The notes under the pieces: model-generated
The model's database searches: none
Told to the model about the DNA's origin: nothing
What the model saw: only the letters and a program-made list of their open reading frames with translations
Position numbers and translations under genes: made by a program
In this document: positions 1 through 8,890 of the stretch, piece after piece
Position numbering within the stretch: position 1 is the stretch's first letter
Layout of the letters: every line of letters begins with the position of its first letter
Assembly (NCBI RefSeq): GCF_900626155.1
Contig: NZ_LR130844.1
Coordinates: 851,072-915,071, forward strand
Origin: Anaerococcus vaginimassiliensis
GTDB taxonomy: Bacteria > Bacillota > Clostridia > Tissierellales > Peptoniphilaceae
Reading direction: 5' to 3'
DNA: 64,000 bases

Positions 1-1254
1 AGCCCACAAGGTTCCAGCATCTTCTAGTGTTCTTGAGAGCATATTTCGAGAAAGTCCCATTTCATCATACTTATCTTCATACAAGGGAGCAGGAACTCCT
101 ATTCCTAAGAATTGATCGCACATGGTAGCGTCACAAAATATGGAAGTAGCCATAGTTGTAAGGACAAGTCCTCCAACGGAGTTGATTCTTTCTTTTAGTT
201 TTCTAAATAGTCTTTCTATAACGCCAGCCTTTTCTAAAGAACCTCCAAAGGAGACAGCAAGGAGAATTAAATTTATAGTCCACATTTGATTATCCATACC
301 ACCTTTTGCTAGAGCTTCATCTACAAAGTCATTGCCAGTTACAATATCAGGTCCATAGTGGAGGATAGCAAATATTTCTGCAAGAGATCTTTTTTCTTGA
401 AATATCAGAGAAAAGATTATACCTGTAAGAACAGAAATCATAACACCTGCAAGTCCTTCTATTCTTAGAACACACACCAAAATAATTATTAGTATAGGAA
501 AAAGAACTAGAGGAGTGATATTAAAATTGCTGGAAAGGGCAAGCTTTATGCCTTCTGCAATCTCTGGATCATAGTTTAGAGTATTTGCCCTAAGACCAAT
601 AAAGCTATATAAAACAAGAGATATCAAAAACACAGGTCCAGTTGTAGATATCATTGCACTAACATGGTCAAAAAGACCTGTCTTAGCTACTCCTGCCGCA
701 AGGTTGGTTGTATCAGATAAGGGAGAGAACTTATCGCCAATGTAGGCACCTGATATAACCATGCCGGCAGTAATAGCAGGATTTATCCCAAGACCCTTGC
801 CTATAGTCATAAAAGCGATACCTATAGTTGCTGTAGCAGTCCAACTTGACCCACAAGATAGACCAACTAGAGCTGTTATAATACAGCCGATAGGCAAAAA
901 CAATTTGGGAGAAAGTAGGTCAAGTCCATAATAAATTAGGGCAGGAATTGTTCCTGAAATCATAAATGATGAAACTAATATACCAACTGTTAGTAGGATT
1001 AGGATAGCATCTAGGGTTGTAGAAATCCTTTCAACCATTCCTTCTAACATTTCCTTAAAGCTTTTTCCAGTAATAAGACCTACGATACATGAAACAATTA
1101 TCCCACACATCAAAGGAAGGTGGGCTGCGTCATAGATAGGTTCGCCATCCTTTTTGGCAAAGACAAATACATAGATCATTAGTGAAATCATAGTAACAAT
1201 CGGAAGTAAGGCCTCAAAAATACTAGGAAGCCTTTTAGTTTTTTCTTTTTTCAT
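1..1254 (-). CDS. nhaC: NhaC-family Na+/H+ antiporter, partial
   Basis: Integral membrane antiporter of the NhaC family, expected to exchange Na+ for protons and so help pH and sodium homeostasis. The reading frame is open from the ATG at 1254 to the window edge (418 codons), so the C-terminus is missing. It shows about ten hydrophobic segments and the family-typical stretches GLSCGSSWTATATIG and GDKFSPLSDTTN. A good ribosome site (AAGGAG) precedes the ATG, and a sigma-A-like promoter lies further upstream. It is divergent from trkA, so two ion-transport units face away from each other. The family assignment is firm; the substrate is inferred, since some NhaC members exchange organic acids instead. 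Confidence 0.9.
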   Translation of the reverse strand, partial: MKKEKTKRLPSIFEALLPIVTMISLMIYVFVFAKKDGEPIYDAAHLPLMCGIIVSCIVGLITGKSFKEMLEGMVERISTTLDAILILLTVGILVSSFMISGTIPALIYYGLDLLSPKLFLPIGCIITALVGLSCGSSWTATATIGIAFMTIGKGLGINPAITAGMVISGAYIGDKFSPLSDTTNLAAGVAKTGLFDHVSAMISTTGPVFLISLVLYSFIGLRANTLNYDPEIAEGIKLALSSNFNITPLVLFPILIIILVCVLRIEGLAGVMISVLTGIIFSLIFQEKRSLAEIFAILHYGPDIVTGNDFVDEALAKGGMDNQMWTINLILLAVSFGGSLEKAGVIERLFRKLKERINSVGGLVLTTMATSIFCDATMCDQFLGIGVPAPLYEDKYDEMGLSRNMLSRTLEDAGTLWA

Positions 1255-1296
1255 AATAACTCCTTATAACATGGTAGCGTGATAAATCATATTTAT

Positions 1297-1325
1297 ATCC
1301 TACAAGAGATATGTACTTTTGTCAA
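1297..1325 (-). promoter_or_regulatory. Promoter of the NhaC gene
   Basis: On the minus strand, TTGACA (1325-1320) and TAGGAT (1302-1297) are separated by 17 bp, just upstream of the NhaC start. The -35 is perfect; the -10 is weak. Confidence 0.55.
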
Positions 1326-1501
1326 TAATAATCTAAATAGTTTAATAAATCATCAAAATAAAATAAATAAAAATCTTACTTGCTATCATCAATTGTTTTC
1401 GATATATTAAGAAAAGAATTTTATCAAAAATAATATAGAAATTAAATTTTACTAATGAGTTAATAGTATAGTTACCATAGAAAGAATCCTATACTTTATA
1501 G

Positions 1502-1529
1502 TTGATTTTAAACAGATAAGTGCTATACT
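1502..1529 (+). promoter_or_regulatory. Promoter of trkA-trkH
   Basis: TTGATT (1502-1507) and TATACT (1524-1529) with a 16-bp spacer, followed by AGGAGG at 1541-1546 in front of the trkA ATG. The rest of 1255-1550 is AT-rich, with nothing else recognisable. Confidence 0.6.
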
Positions 1530-1550
1530 AAAATAATTGTAGGAGGATTT

Positions 1551-2918
1551 ATGAACATTATTATCTTGGGGGCTGGTAAGGTTGGCTCCTATCTTACTAG
1601 TGGCCTAGCAGAAGAAGGTCACGATATACTAGTTATTGACCATGATAAGGACGTTTTAGATAAATTATTAGCAAGTAATGATGTGATGGGCATAGTTGGA
1701 GACGGTAGAGATCCAGAAGTCTTGATGGATGCAGATGTTTCTTCTTGTGATTTGTTTATAGCAATTACCCTATCTGACGATGTAAACCTCATAGCATCAA
1801 CTATAGCTAAGAAACTTGGAGCAAAAAATATAATCATAAGACTTAGAGAAAGTCAATATATCAACCAAAAGGAAATCATAGAGGATATAACCTCAGCATC
1901 TAGGATTATAAATCCAGAAATGATTGCAGCTAAGGATATCCAAAGGGCACTAAAGTACTCTCACGCCCTAAATGTTGAAAGCTTTTTTAGAGATCAGGCT
2001 ATCATGATGGAGCTTGTCATATCTGAAGGTTCTAGCCTAGTTGGATCAAAGATATCTGATCTAAATGCATATTCAGCTGAATACCACACTCTAATTGGGA
2101 TTGTCAACAACAATGGCAAGGTCTACATACCTCACGGGTCTTATGTCCTAGAACAAGGAGAGAAGATTTATATAATAGGAGCTAAAGAGGGAGCAGATAG
2201 GTTCTACAAGAAGGAAGTTTTAGATAGGATTGAGATTAAAAATGTGCTAATAATTGGAGCGGGTGCTATTTCAACTCACCTAACTGGGCTTTTACTAGAA
2301 AGAGGATTTGGAGTAACAGTTGTAGAAATAGATAAGAAAAGAGCAGAAGAGATTAGCGAGAAGTTCTCAGATGCGGTTGTTATAAATGCCGACGGATCAG
2401 ACCCTGACGTTTTAGAAGAAGTTAGAATTGAAAACTTCGATGCTATGGTTTGCCTAACAGGAATGGATGAAGAAAATATCCTGATTTCTCTATTGGGTGA
2501 GAAATACGGAATAGAGAAAATCATTGCCAAGGTCAATAGAACTAAGCTTTTGAAGATGACAGGCATCCTTGATATAGACACAACATTTACTCCAAAAAGA
2601 GTTGCAAGTGACGTTATCAATAGAATCATAAGAAGTAAGGAAAATGCTAGAGGATCTTCTATTACATCTTTGTATAGATTAGAAGATGACCAGGTTGAAG
2701 TAATTGAATTTGCTGCCATAGAACATTCCGATATTCTAAATAAAAAGCTAAGAGACTTAAATATAAGAGAAGATACCTTGATAGCTTGTATCAAACATGA
2801 GGAGCGTGATGGACAAATCGAAGTTCCAAATGGAGATTCTATGATTTCTCTGGGAGATAGGGTTTTAGTTATAACAACTAACCATACTTTCCAAGTCATA
2901 GATGATGTATTGGAGTAG
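1551..2918 (+). CDS. trkA: Trk potassium uptake regulatory subunit TrkA
   Basis: Cytoplasmic NAD(H)/nucleotide-binding subunit that gates the TrkH potassium channel. At 455 aa it has the usual duplicated layout: RCK_N domain (Rossmann motif GAGKVG near residue 7), RCK_C, then a second RCK_N (GAGAIS near residue 236) and RCK_C. The ATG is fixed by the AGGAGG at 1541. Its partner gene trkH starts two bases after the stop, so the two are certainly co-transcribed and probably translationally coupled. The length and domain order match bacterial TrkA proteins with four half-domains. Nothing is unusual, and the identification is very secure. Confidence 0.95.
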   Translation: MNIIILGAGKVGSYLTSGLAEEGHDILVIDHDKDVLDKLLASNDVMGIVGDGRDPEVLMDADVSSCDLFIAITLSDDVNLIASTIAKKLGAKNIIIRLRESQYINQKEIIEDITSASRIINPEMIAAKDIQRALKYSHALNVESFFRDQAIMMELVISEGSSLVGSKISDLNAYSAEYHTLIGIVNNNGKVYIPHGSYVLEQGEKIYIIGAKEGADRFYKKEVLDRIEIKNVLIIGAGAISTHLTGLLLERGFGVTVVEIDKKRAEEISEKFSDAVVINADGSDPDVLEEVRIENFDAMVCLTGMDEENILISLLGEKYGIEKIIAKVNRTKLLKMTGILDIDTTFTPKRVASDVINRIIRSKENARGSSITSLYRLEDDQVEVIEFAAIEHSDILNKKLRDLNIREDTLIACIKHEERDGQIEVPNGDSMISLGDRVLVITTNHTFQVIDDVLE

Positions 2919-2920
2919 AT

Positions 2921-4396
2921 ATGAACGGTTCAATTATAAAATATACAATAGGAAAACTCCTTCAAGTCTTGGCTATGCTTATGAGCCTGCCTCTACTTGT
3001 TGGGTTAATCTATAAAGAAGGTTTTACTGATATTAGAAATTTTATAATTCCCATAGCTATTTCTCTTATATTAGGCATGATTTTAGTTAGAAGAGGATCT
3101 AGCCAAGGACACATCTTTACCAAAGAGGCCATGTTTATTACTGCAACCTGCTGGATTGTTTTCTCAGTTATAGGATCAATCCCCTTATATCTAACACCAA
3201 GTAACTATCCTAGCGTTATAGATGCTTTCTTTGAAATGGCAAGTGGATTTACAACTTGCGGGGCAAGTGTAGCTCACGATTTAGAACTTTTGCCTCATTC
3301 TGTTCTTTTTTGGAGATCATTTTCTCACTTTATTGGAGGAATGGGAATCCTAGTATTTACCCTAGCAATCCTCCCTAAATCAAACAAAGAATCATCAAAC
3401 CTCATGCAGGCAGAAGTACCGGGTCCAACTTTTGGAAAGATAACTCCAAAACTATCTCAAACAGCAAGAGTGCTTTATCTAATGTATATAGCTCTTACTA
3501 TAGTTACGATGATTTTCTTATTATTTGGAGGAATGGATTTATTTGATGCTATAATTCATGCCATGGGAACAGCTGGAACTGGTGGATTTTCAAACAGAGG
3601 TTCGTCCATAGGCTATTATGACTCAAGATATATTGAAATTATTCTATCCATTGCCATGTTAGCCTTTGGTGTAAACTTTAATATCTTTTATTTTGCCCTA
3701 TTTCGTTCAGCCAAACAAGCCTTCAAGAGTGAAGAACTTTGGTGGTATTTGGGTATAGTTGGTGTTTCTGCCCTACTAATTTATTTTAACGTAAGAAGTA
3801 TGTATCACGATGAAATCTACTCTGGAGTATCATCTATATTTACAGTATCTTCTATAATTACAACTACAGGTTATGTATCAGTAGATTTTGGATCTTGGCC
3901 ATTATTTTCTAGAAATATATTGATTTTGCTTATGTTTATAGGTGGATCTGCAGGATCAACTGCAGGTGGACTAAAGGTATCAAGGTGCGTAGTTGTCTTT
4001 AAATCAGCTATCAATCAAGTGAGAAAGGCAATCAATCCTCTAAGAGTAAATGTAAATAAAATGGACGGCAAGAAAGTAGATAGAGATGTGGAAGATTCAA
4101 TAAACAAATATATCCTTGTCTATATATTGTTATTTGTAGTATTTATGCTAATCATAACACTTGAAACTAACAACTTCGAATCAGCCTTTTCTGCAGTAGC
4201 TACAACCTACAATAATGTAGGGCCTGGACTAATTGATTTTGGTCCAATAACTACCTTTGAATCAATGAGTAAATTATCTAAACTAGTCTTAACCTTTGCC
4301 ATGCTTTTTGGTAGACTAGAGCTTTACCCAATGATTCTTCTATTTGCACCAACCACCTACAAAAATTTGACAAGTAAAAACCACAGACTATTGTAG
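2921..4396 (+). CDS. trkH: Trk-type potassium transporter membrane subunit
   Basis: Membrane pore subunit for K+ uptake, working with TrkA encoded directly upstream. It has 491 aa and four membrane-pore-membrane repeats. Selectivity-filter segments can be read in each pore: FTTCGASV near residue 108, GTAGTGGFSN near 220, TTTGYVSV near 330 and NNVGPGL near 430. The start is two bases after the trkA stop, and the GGAG at the end of trkA serves as its ribosome site. The -35 of the next promoter begins immediately after its stop codon, so this two-gene operon has no obvious terminator of its own. KtrB-like members are similar, but the length favours TrkH. Confidence 0.93.
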   Translation: MNGSIIKYTIGKLLQVLAMLMSLPLLVGLIYKEGFTDIRNFIIPIAISLILGMILVRRGSSQGHIFTKEAMFITATCWIVFSVIGSIPLYLTPSNYPSVIDAFFEMASGFTTCGASVAHDLELLPHSVLFWRSFSHFIGGMGILVFTLAILPKSNKESSNLMQAEVPGPTFGKITPKLSQTARVLYLMYIALTIVTMIFLLFGGMDLFDAIIHAMGTAGTGGFSNRGSSIGYYDSRYIEIILSIAMLAFGVNFNIFYFALFRSAKQAFKSEELWWYLGIVGVSALLIYFNVRSMYHDEIYSGVSSIFTVSSIITTTGYVSVDFGSWPLFSRNILILLMFIGGSAGSTAGGLKVSRCVVVFKSAINQVRKAINPLRVNVNKMDGKKVDRDVEDSINKYILVYILLFVVFMLIITLETNNFESAFSAVATTYNNVGPGLIDFGPITTFESMSKLSKLVLTFAMLFGRLELYPMILLFAPTTYKNLTSKNHRLL

Positions 4397-4397
4397 T

Positions 4398-4426
4398 TTG
4401 ACAAAATTATACAAAAGAATTAAAAT
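4398..4426 (+). promoter_or_regulatory. Promoter of the TPP riboswitch-thiD unit
   Basis: TTGACA (4398-4403), 17-bp spacer, TAAAAT (4421-4426). The -35 begins 2 bp after the trkH stop. Confidence 0.7.
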
Positions 4427-4442
4427 TGACTTAGAATATTGA

Positions 4443-4527
4443 AAGCAAGGGAGTTCTTGAAAGATCTGAGAGGAGGGTAGTACCCTCGACCTAACCTGAT
4501 TTGGATAATGCCAACGGAGGAACGTGA
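4443..4527 (+). promoter_or_regulatory. TPP riboswitch (THI box)
   Basis: The conserved THI-box elements are readable: CTGAGA at 4466-4471, a variable GGGTAGTACCC hairpin (4475-4485), then ACCTGATTTGGATAATGCCA (4494-4513) followed by CGGAGGAA. It lies between a promoter and an intrinsic terminator in front of thiD, as expected for a transcription-attenuating TPP switch that shuts off the gene when thiamine pyrophosphate is plentiful. Confidence 0.93.
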
Positions 4528-4533
4528 GAATTT

Positions 4534-4577
4534 AGCAGAATGACTTTGTTTATGGAATAAAGTCTTCTGCTTTTTTT
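4534..4577 (+). terminator. Riboswitch-controlled intrinsic terminator
   Basis: The arm AGCAGAATGACTTT pairs with AAAGTCTTCTGCT and is followed by seven T. It sits between the TPP aptamer and thiD and is the likely expression platform. Confidence 0.85.
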
Positions 4578-4600
4578 ATGTAAAAATAATAGGAGGAAAT

Positions 4601-5398
4601 ATGAAAGTAGGACTAACAATTGCAGGATCTGATTCATCTGGCGGAGCAGGAATACAAGCAGACATAAAGGCTATGAGTTTTAATGGAGTATTTGCCGAAT
4701 CGGCTATCACAGCCCTAACAGCTCAAAATACTACAGGCGTTACAGGAATAATGGATGTAAGCCCAGAATTTTTAAAAGAGGAAATTGATGCAGTATTTAC
4801 AGATATTTTCCCAGATGCAGTCAAAATCGGCATGGTATCCGACAAAAAGCTAATAGAAGTAATAGCAGAAAGACTAAGTTACTACAAGGCTAAAAATATA
4901 GTCCTAGATCCAGTAATGGTCGCAACTTCAGGAGCGAAACTTCTAAAAGATGACGCTATAAAAACTTTGATAGAAGAACTCTTCCCTCTTGCGACTCTTA
5001 TTACTCCAAACATACCAGAGGCAGAATTAATTTCAGGGATGAAAATCAAAAGCGAAGACGATATGGAAAAAGTAGCCAAATATATTTTCGAAAAATATGG
5101 GACAAATGTTCTCTTAAAAGGAGGACACGCCATAAATGATGCCAATGATTTTCTCTTTGAAAATAATAAGGGCTTTTGGATAAATGGAGAAAGAATTGAT
5201 AATCCAAATACTCACGGTACAGGTTGTACCTTATCATCAGCAATAGCTGCAAATCTTTCTAAGGGATATGATCTCTATGAGTCAATTAAAAAGGCTAAAG
5301 CCTACCTTGAAGGGTGCCTAAGAGATGGACTAGACTTAGGAAAAGGATCTGGACCTATGAATCACGCTTTTGACCTAAAGGAAGAATATAAGAATTAG
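4601..5398 (+). CDS. thiD: Hydroxymethylpyrimidine/phosphomethylpyrimidine kinase
   Basis: Phosphorylates HMP and then HMP-P to HMP-PP, the pyrimidine half of thiamine. At 265 aa it belongs to the ribokinase-like fold. The N-terminal substrate site GSDSSGGAGIQAD (from residue 8), KGGH near 174 and the anion-hole motif GTGCTLS near 207 are all visible. An AGGAGG lies seven bases before the ATG. The gene stands alone under the TPP riboswitch; no other thi gene is in the window, so the rest of the salvage or synthesis pathway must be elsewhere. The identification is secure. A pyridoxal kinase activity, as in some ThiD/PdxK relatives, cannot be excluded. Confidence 0.93.
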   Translation: MKVGLTIAGSDSSGGAGIQADIKAMSFNGVFAESAITALTAQNTTGVTGIMDVSPEFLKEEIDAVFTDIFPDAVKIGMVSDKKLIEVIAERLSYYKAKNIVLDPVMVATSGAKLLKDDAIKTLIEELFPLATLITPNIPEAELISGMKIKSEDDMEKVAKYIFEKYGTNVLLKGGHAINDANDFLFENNKGFWINGERIDNPNTHGTGCTLSSAIAANLSKGYDLYESIKKAKAYLEGCLRDGLDLGKGSGPMNHAFDLKEEYKN

Positions 5399-5419
5399 TA
5401 GAAAAAAGATAAATAATAG

Positions 5420-5448
5420 TTGACAAATCAAGGCTTTTGTAGTATTAT
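5420..5448 (+). promoter_or_regulatory. Promoter of rplM-rpsI
   Basis: TTGACA (5420-5425), 17-bp spacer, TATTAT (5443-5448). It predicts a transcript start near 5455 and a leader of about 145 nt. Confidence 0.75.
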
Positions 5449-5454
5449 ATGTGA

Positions 5455-5595
5455 GTCGACTTAAGGTTTCTTTTATGAAGCTTTTCGATGAAATCGCAAA
5501 TCCTGAATGCGATTATAAATAAATGTCAGGACGAGTAAAGCCGCCACCTACTAGGAGCGGTGTCTAAATATAGTAGGCGAAAAATTTATAGGAGG
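5455..5595 (+). promoter_or_regulatory. Structured 5' leader of the L13-S9 operon (L13-leader-like)
   Basis: The leader between the rplM promoter and its ribosome site is GC-richer than its surroundings and shows two nested pairings. ATCGC (5493-5497) pairs with GCGAT (5509-5513), while its loop TCCTGA (5501-5506) pairs with TCAGGA (5526-5531). Further on, CCGC (5541-5544) pairs with GCGG (5557-5560), while the loop CCTACT (5547-5552) pairs with AGTAGG (5572-5577). Firmicutes are known to carry an autoregulatory L13 leader RNA at this place; that this leader belongs to that family is inferred from position. Confidence 0.65.
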
Positions 5596-5601
5596 AATTT
5601 T

Positions 5602-6042
5602 ATGAAACATCAAAAAACATGGACTGCAACTCCTGATCAAATCGACAGAAAATGGTATGTCGTTGATGCAGAAGGACAAGTTTTAGGTAGACTAGCTAGT
5701 CAAGTTGCAGCAATCTTAAGAGGAAAGAACAAACCTACATTTACTCCACACTATGATACTGGAGACTATGTAATTATTATCAATGCTGACAAAGTCGTTC
5801 TTACTGGTAACAAAGAAGACCAAAAAGAATACCAAAGATACTCAGGATACAGCGGCGGACTAAAGATTACTAAATTTAAGGATATGAAAGCTAAAAATCC
5901 TGAAAGAATCGTAACTCACGCTGTAGAAGGCATGCTTCCACACAACAAACTAGGCAGAGCTATGGCTAAAAAGCTTAGAGTGTATGCTGGCAGTGAACAC
6001 AATCACGAAGCCCAAATGCCTGAAGTTTTGGAATTAAATTAA
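5602..6042 (+). CDS. rplM: Ribosomal protein L13
   Basis: Large-subunit ribosomal protein, 146 aa, the normal length. The start is placed at 5602 because AGGAGG (5590-5595) lies directly before it; a longer in-frame ORF reaching back to 5560 would begin inside the structured leader. Visible family segments include LGRLAS near residue 28, the [11 protein letters not shown] stretch, and MLPHNKLGR near residue 113. It is the first gene of a two-gene operon with rpsI, the standard bacterial order. It is likely autoregulated through the leader, with L13 as the probable repressor. That rests on the known behaviour of Firmicutes L13 leaders, not on direct evidence here. Confidence 0.97.
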   Translation: MKHQKTWTATPDQIDRKWYVVDAEGQVLGRLASQVAAILRGKNKPTFTPHYDTGDYVIIINADKVVLTGNKEDQKEYQRYSGYSGGLKITKFKDMKAKNPERIVTHAVEGMLPHNKLGRAMAKKLRVYAGSEHNHEAQMPEVLELN

Positions 6043-6053
6043 GGAGGACTTAG

Positions 6054-6443
6054 ATGGCAGATATTATACAATCAACAGGAAGAAGAAAGACATCTGTAGC
6101 TAGATGCACTATGGTTTCTGGTAGCGGAAATCTATTAGTAAACGGAAAAAGCTTAGATGAATACTTTAACTTTGATACATTAAAAGTAATAGCTAAATCT
6201 CCACTTGAACTTACAGAAAACCTAAACAACTATGATATCAAAATCAATGTTAACGGTGGTGGATATACAGGTCAAGCAGGTGCTATTAGACATGCAATCG
6301 CGAGAGCTCTAATCATAGCAAACCCTGACTATAGACAAGCCCTAAAAAGAGCAGGATTCCTTACAAGAGATTCTCGTAAGAAAGAAAGAAAGAAAGCTGG
6401 TCTTAAAAAGGCTAGAAAATCATCTCAATTCTCAAAGAGATAA
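6054..6443 (+). CDS. rpsI: Ribosomal protein S9
   Basis: Small-subunit ribosomal protein, 129 aa, whose C-terminal tail reaches the decoding P-site. The family features are clear: [11 protein letters not shown] at the N-terminus, [10 protein letters not shown] near residue 68, and the basic tail ending in SQFSKR. It starts 11 bases after the rplM stop with AGGAGG before the ATG, and is followed by a strong terminator, so the operon is just rplM-rpsI. Length and composition are ordinary. Confidence 0.97.
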   Translation: MADIIQSTGRRKTSVARCTMVSGSGNLLVNGKSLDEYFNFDTLKVIAKSPLELTENLNNYDIKINVNGGGYTGQAGAIRHAIARALIIANPDYRQALKRAGFLTRDSRKKERKKAGLKKARKSSQFSKR

Positions 6444-6474
6444 TTATTTACTTTTATACAATATACAAAACACA

Positions 6475-6508
6475 AAACCGCAAGACTTATCTTGCGGTTT
6501 ATTTTTTT
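6475..6508 (+). terminator. Terminator of rplM-rpsI
   Basis: AAACCGCAAG pairs perfectly with CTTGCGGTTT (10 bp, 6-nt loop), followed by a T run. Confidence 0.9.
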
Positions 6509-6563
6509 ATAAAGATTAGCTAAAACTAGTATAATAAATTTAATATTACGATATAGAGGTTTT

Positions 6564-7208
6564 ATGCAGAAGATAAATTACAATCTCAAGATGGAAGAGA
6601 TTATAAAAGAAAATAGAAAAAATGGGAAAAAACCCAAGCTTTTGATGCAAGTTTGTTGTGCTCCTTGCTCAACCGCTGTTATAGACAGGATATATGATGA
6701 TTTTGAAATTGACATGTTTTACTATAATCCTATGATTTATCCAGCAAGTGAACTAGATAAGAGAGTTGACACCCTAAGAAAGCTAAAAGGCGATTTGAAT
6801 ATAGAATCAGAGATAATTTTTCCGGAAAATTCTATGGCTGATTTTGCTGAAATTGCAGAAAAAAGAAAAGACGATCACGAGGGTGGCGATGCTTGTTATG
6901 CTTGCTATAAATTAAGGCTTGAAGAGACTGCAAAATACGCAAGAGAAAATGATTATGAATATTTTTCTACAACCTTGTCTATCTCACCATATAAAAATAG
7001 CCAGTGGCTAAATGAAATCGGTAGGGACTTGGAAAAAGAATACGGTGTCAAATATTTGTATTCTGATTTTAAGAAGAAAAATGGCTACAAGAAATCCATA
7101 GAGCTTTCTAAAAAGTACGACCTCTATAGGCAAGACTATTGTGGATGCGTATTTTCTTTTAGAGAAATGGAAGAAAAACATAAGGAAAATAAAGAAAAAA
7201 ACGATTAG
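6564..7208 (+). CDS. queH: Epoxyqueuosine reductase QueH
   Basis: Reduces epoxyqueuosine to queuosine in tRNA, the last step of queuosine synthesis; QueH replaces QueG in many anaerobes. It has 214 aa. The diagnostic cysteine sets for the iron-sulfur cluster and second metal site are present: VCCAPC near residue 30, CYACYK near residue 110 and YCGCVF near residue 191. Upstream is the rpsI terminator, and a weak promoter may lie in the gap. No other queuosine gene is nearby. Older annotations call the family DUF208. The assignment is secure from the cysteine pattern and length. Confidence 0.92.
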   Translation: MQKINYNLKMEEIIKENRKNGKKPKLLMQVCCAPCSTAVIDRIYDDFEIDMFYYNPMIYPASELDKRVDTLRKLKGDLNIESEIIFPENSMADFAEIAEKRKDDHEGGDACYACYKLRLEETAKYARENDYEYFSTTLSISPYKNSQWLNEIGRDLEKEYGVKYLYSDFKKKNGYKKSIELSKKYDLYRQDYCGCVFSFREMEEKHKENKEKND

Positions 7209-7282
7209 TTATAAATAAAAGATAATAATAGTAAAAAGTTAGTTTTTTTGATAAATGGGTAATATTTTATTAGGAGAGGATT

Positions 7283-7579
7283 ATGAAAGATTTACTGCTT
7301 ATCAAAAAAATTATAGATGAGAAAGAGACAAGTGAGGTCTATCCTGTCACTTTCGACTTAGATGACAGTTTCAAAAGGTCTGTGGCCTTGGATATTTTTA
7401 AAGAACTGAGTGATAAAGCTATTATAAAATCTAATAGGTTTACAATCAAGGACCATTCTTTTACTATTGATATCCTCCCAAGCTCAATTACAAGGATAAT
7501 TGAAGAAATAATCAGAAGAAACATGAAAATATATGGGATATATGTCCTATATGATAATTACATTGAAGAAGGAGAATGA
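7283..7579 (+). CDS. Hypothetical 98-aa protein upstream of ferritin
   Basis: Family not recognised. It is a soluble, mixed-charge protein of 98 aa without cysteines, a signal peptide or membrane segments. It contains an acidic-basic N-terminal half and the stretch SFTIDILPSSITRIIEEIIRR, which looks like a strand-turn-helix. It starts with GGAGAGG seven bases before the ATG, and its stop lies just before the ferritin start, so the two genes are surely co-transcribed. A small partner or regulator of ferritin is possible but is only a guess from position. Confidence 0.7.
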   Translation: MKDLLLIKKIIDEKETSEVYPVTFDLDDSFKRSVALDIFKELSDKAIIKSNRFTIKDHSFTIDILPSSITRIIEEIIRRNMKIYGIYVLYDNYIEEGE

Positions 7580-7581
7580 TT

Positions 7582-8088
7582 ATGGACAAAAAAATTATGG
7601 ATTTAATTAATGAACAAATGAACTTTGAGTTTGAATCTGCTTACCTCTACAAGGCTATGGCAGCTTACACAGATGACCTTGACCTTGATGGATTTACAAC
7701 ATGGTTAGACCACCAAGTATCAGAAGAAATCTTCCACGGAGAAGGTATGAAAAACTTCCTTCAATCTGTAGGATACAAACCAGTATATGAAGCAATCGCT
7801 AAACCACAAGGAGACTATGAATCAGTTCTTGATGTTATGAAATCTGCTCTAGAACACGAAAAAGAAGTTACTAGAAGAATCACAAACATTGCCAAAGAAG
7901 CAAACGGTGTTGATGAAAGAGTAAGAAGCTTTATCCAATGGTACATCGACGAACAAGTTGAAGAAGAAGAAACATTTAACAAAATCATCACAAGACTAGA
8001 AAGAGTTGGAGATGATTGGCACTCAATCTATATCCTTGATGCTGAACTTGGCCAAAGACCAGAACCAACAGAACCAAATATCGCTTAA
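7582..8088 (+). CDS. ftnA: Ferritin (FtnA-type iron storage protein)
   Basis: Four-helix-bundle iron storage protein that oxidises Fe2+ and stores it in a 24-subunit shell. The start is taken at 7582 (MDKKIMD), because the GGAG at 7571-7574 is at proper distance from it, whereas the alternative ATG at 7576 overlaps the ribosome site. The protein has 168 aa, normal for FtnA. Ferroxidase-centre residues are visible: Glu in MNFEFESAYLY, EEIFHGEG, EHEKE and QWYIDEQVEEEE. No haem-binding methionine as in bacterioferritin is apparent. It overlaps the end of a small unknown gene and is followed after two bases by an epimerase gene. Confidence 0.93.
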   Translation: MDKKIMDLINEQMNFEFESAYLYKAMAAYTDDLDLDGFTTWLDHQVSEEIFHGEGMKNFLQSVGYKPVYEAIAKPQGDYESVLDVMKSALEHEKEVTRRITNIAKEANGVDERVRSFIQWYIDEQVEEEETFNKIITRLERVGDDWHSIYILDAELGQRPEPTEPNIA

Positions 8089-8090
8089 TA

Positions 8091-8798
8091 ATGAAAACAA
8101 TTAAAAATAATAAGCTAGAAGCTCATATAAATTTAGACGGGGCTTATGTGGAAGACTTATCTTACGGAGAAAAGTCTGTATTTTTCCCAAAATCTCGTCT
8201 AAAAATGGCTGATAGCTACAAAATTAGGGGCGGTATGCATGTATGCGCCCCTAATTTTTCTGATGATAATTTATTAAACGAACTAAAAAGCCACGGCTTT
8301 GGGAGAGACTTGACTTGGAAGAGCCTAGAAGAAGGCGAAGATTATCTTGTTTTGGGCTTGGAAGGAATAGGATCTTACGAAAATGTTTTATTTAAGATTA
8401 GTTACAAACTAATAGATAATAGGCTTGAAGTAAAACTTATAGTAGAAAATAAAGATGATAAAAAAGTTCCGCTAGCTCCAGCCTTCCACCCATATTTTAA
8501 GACAAGCTATGAAGATCTTTCCATCAGTGGTGTAACTATCAACAAGGAAGATCTTCCAGATTCAATTTTTATAGATAAGAAAGACTTATCATTTAAGATT
8601 AAAGATTTTTCTATAGATATTTTAGGCAAGGAAAATGTGTCGGTTTATACTATTTGGTCAGATTTTCTTGGAGAATACATTTGCCTTGAGCCAACATACA
8701 ACGGCAAAAGCTTTATGGATTTAGACAAAGAAGTTTACTATCTTAATCCAAATGAAATATTTACTCAAAGCTTTGATATTGTAGTTAAAGAAAATTAA
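8091..8798 (+). CDS. Aldose 1-epimerase family protein
   Basis: Beta-sandwich epimerase of the galactose mutarotase superfamily, probably interconverting alpha and beta anomers of a hexose or hexose phosphate. It has 235 aa, short for a classical GalM (about 340 aa) and closer to the YeaD/YihR-type members. HGFGRD near residue 64 and the catalytic-region APAFHPYF near 128 carry the expected histidines, and a conserved late Glu may be in CLEPTY. It starts two bases after the ferritin stop without a clear own promoter. The substrate cannot be told from the sequence. Confidence 0.8.
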   Translation: MKTIKNNKLEAHINLDGAYVEDLSYGEKSVFFPKSRLKMADSYKIRGGMHVCAPNFSDDNLLNELKSHGFGRDLTWKSLEEGEDYLVLGLEGIGSYENVLFKISYKLIDNRLEVKLIVENKDDKKVPLAPAFHPYFKTSYEDLSISGVTINKEDLPDSIFIDKKDLSFKIKDFSIDILGKENVSVYTIWSDFLGEYICLEPTYNGKSFMDLDKEVYYLNPNEIFTQSFDIVVKEN

Positions 8799-8834
8799 AA
8801 TAATTAAAGAACAATTTAATATAAGTTAAATAAC

Positions 8835-8862
8835 TTGAAAATTTTCTAAATATCTGTATAAT
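8835..8862 (+). promoter_or_regulatory. Promoter of the 89-aa membrane protein gene
   Basis: TTGAAA (8835-8840), 16-bp spacer, TATAAT (8857-8862). Confidence 0.65.
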
Positions 8863-8890
8863 GATATTAATAAAATTGATGGAGGAGATT

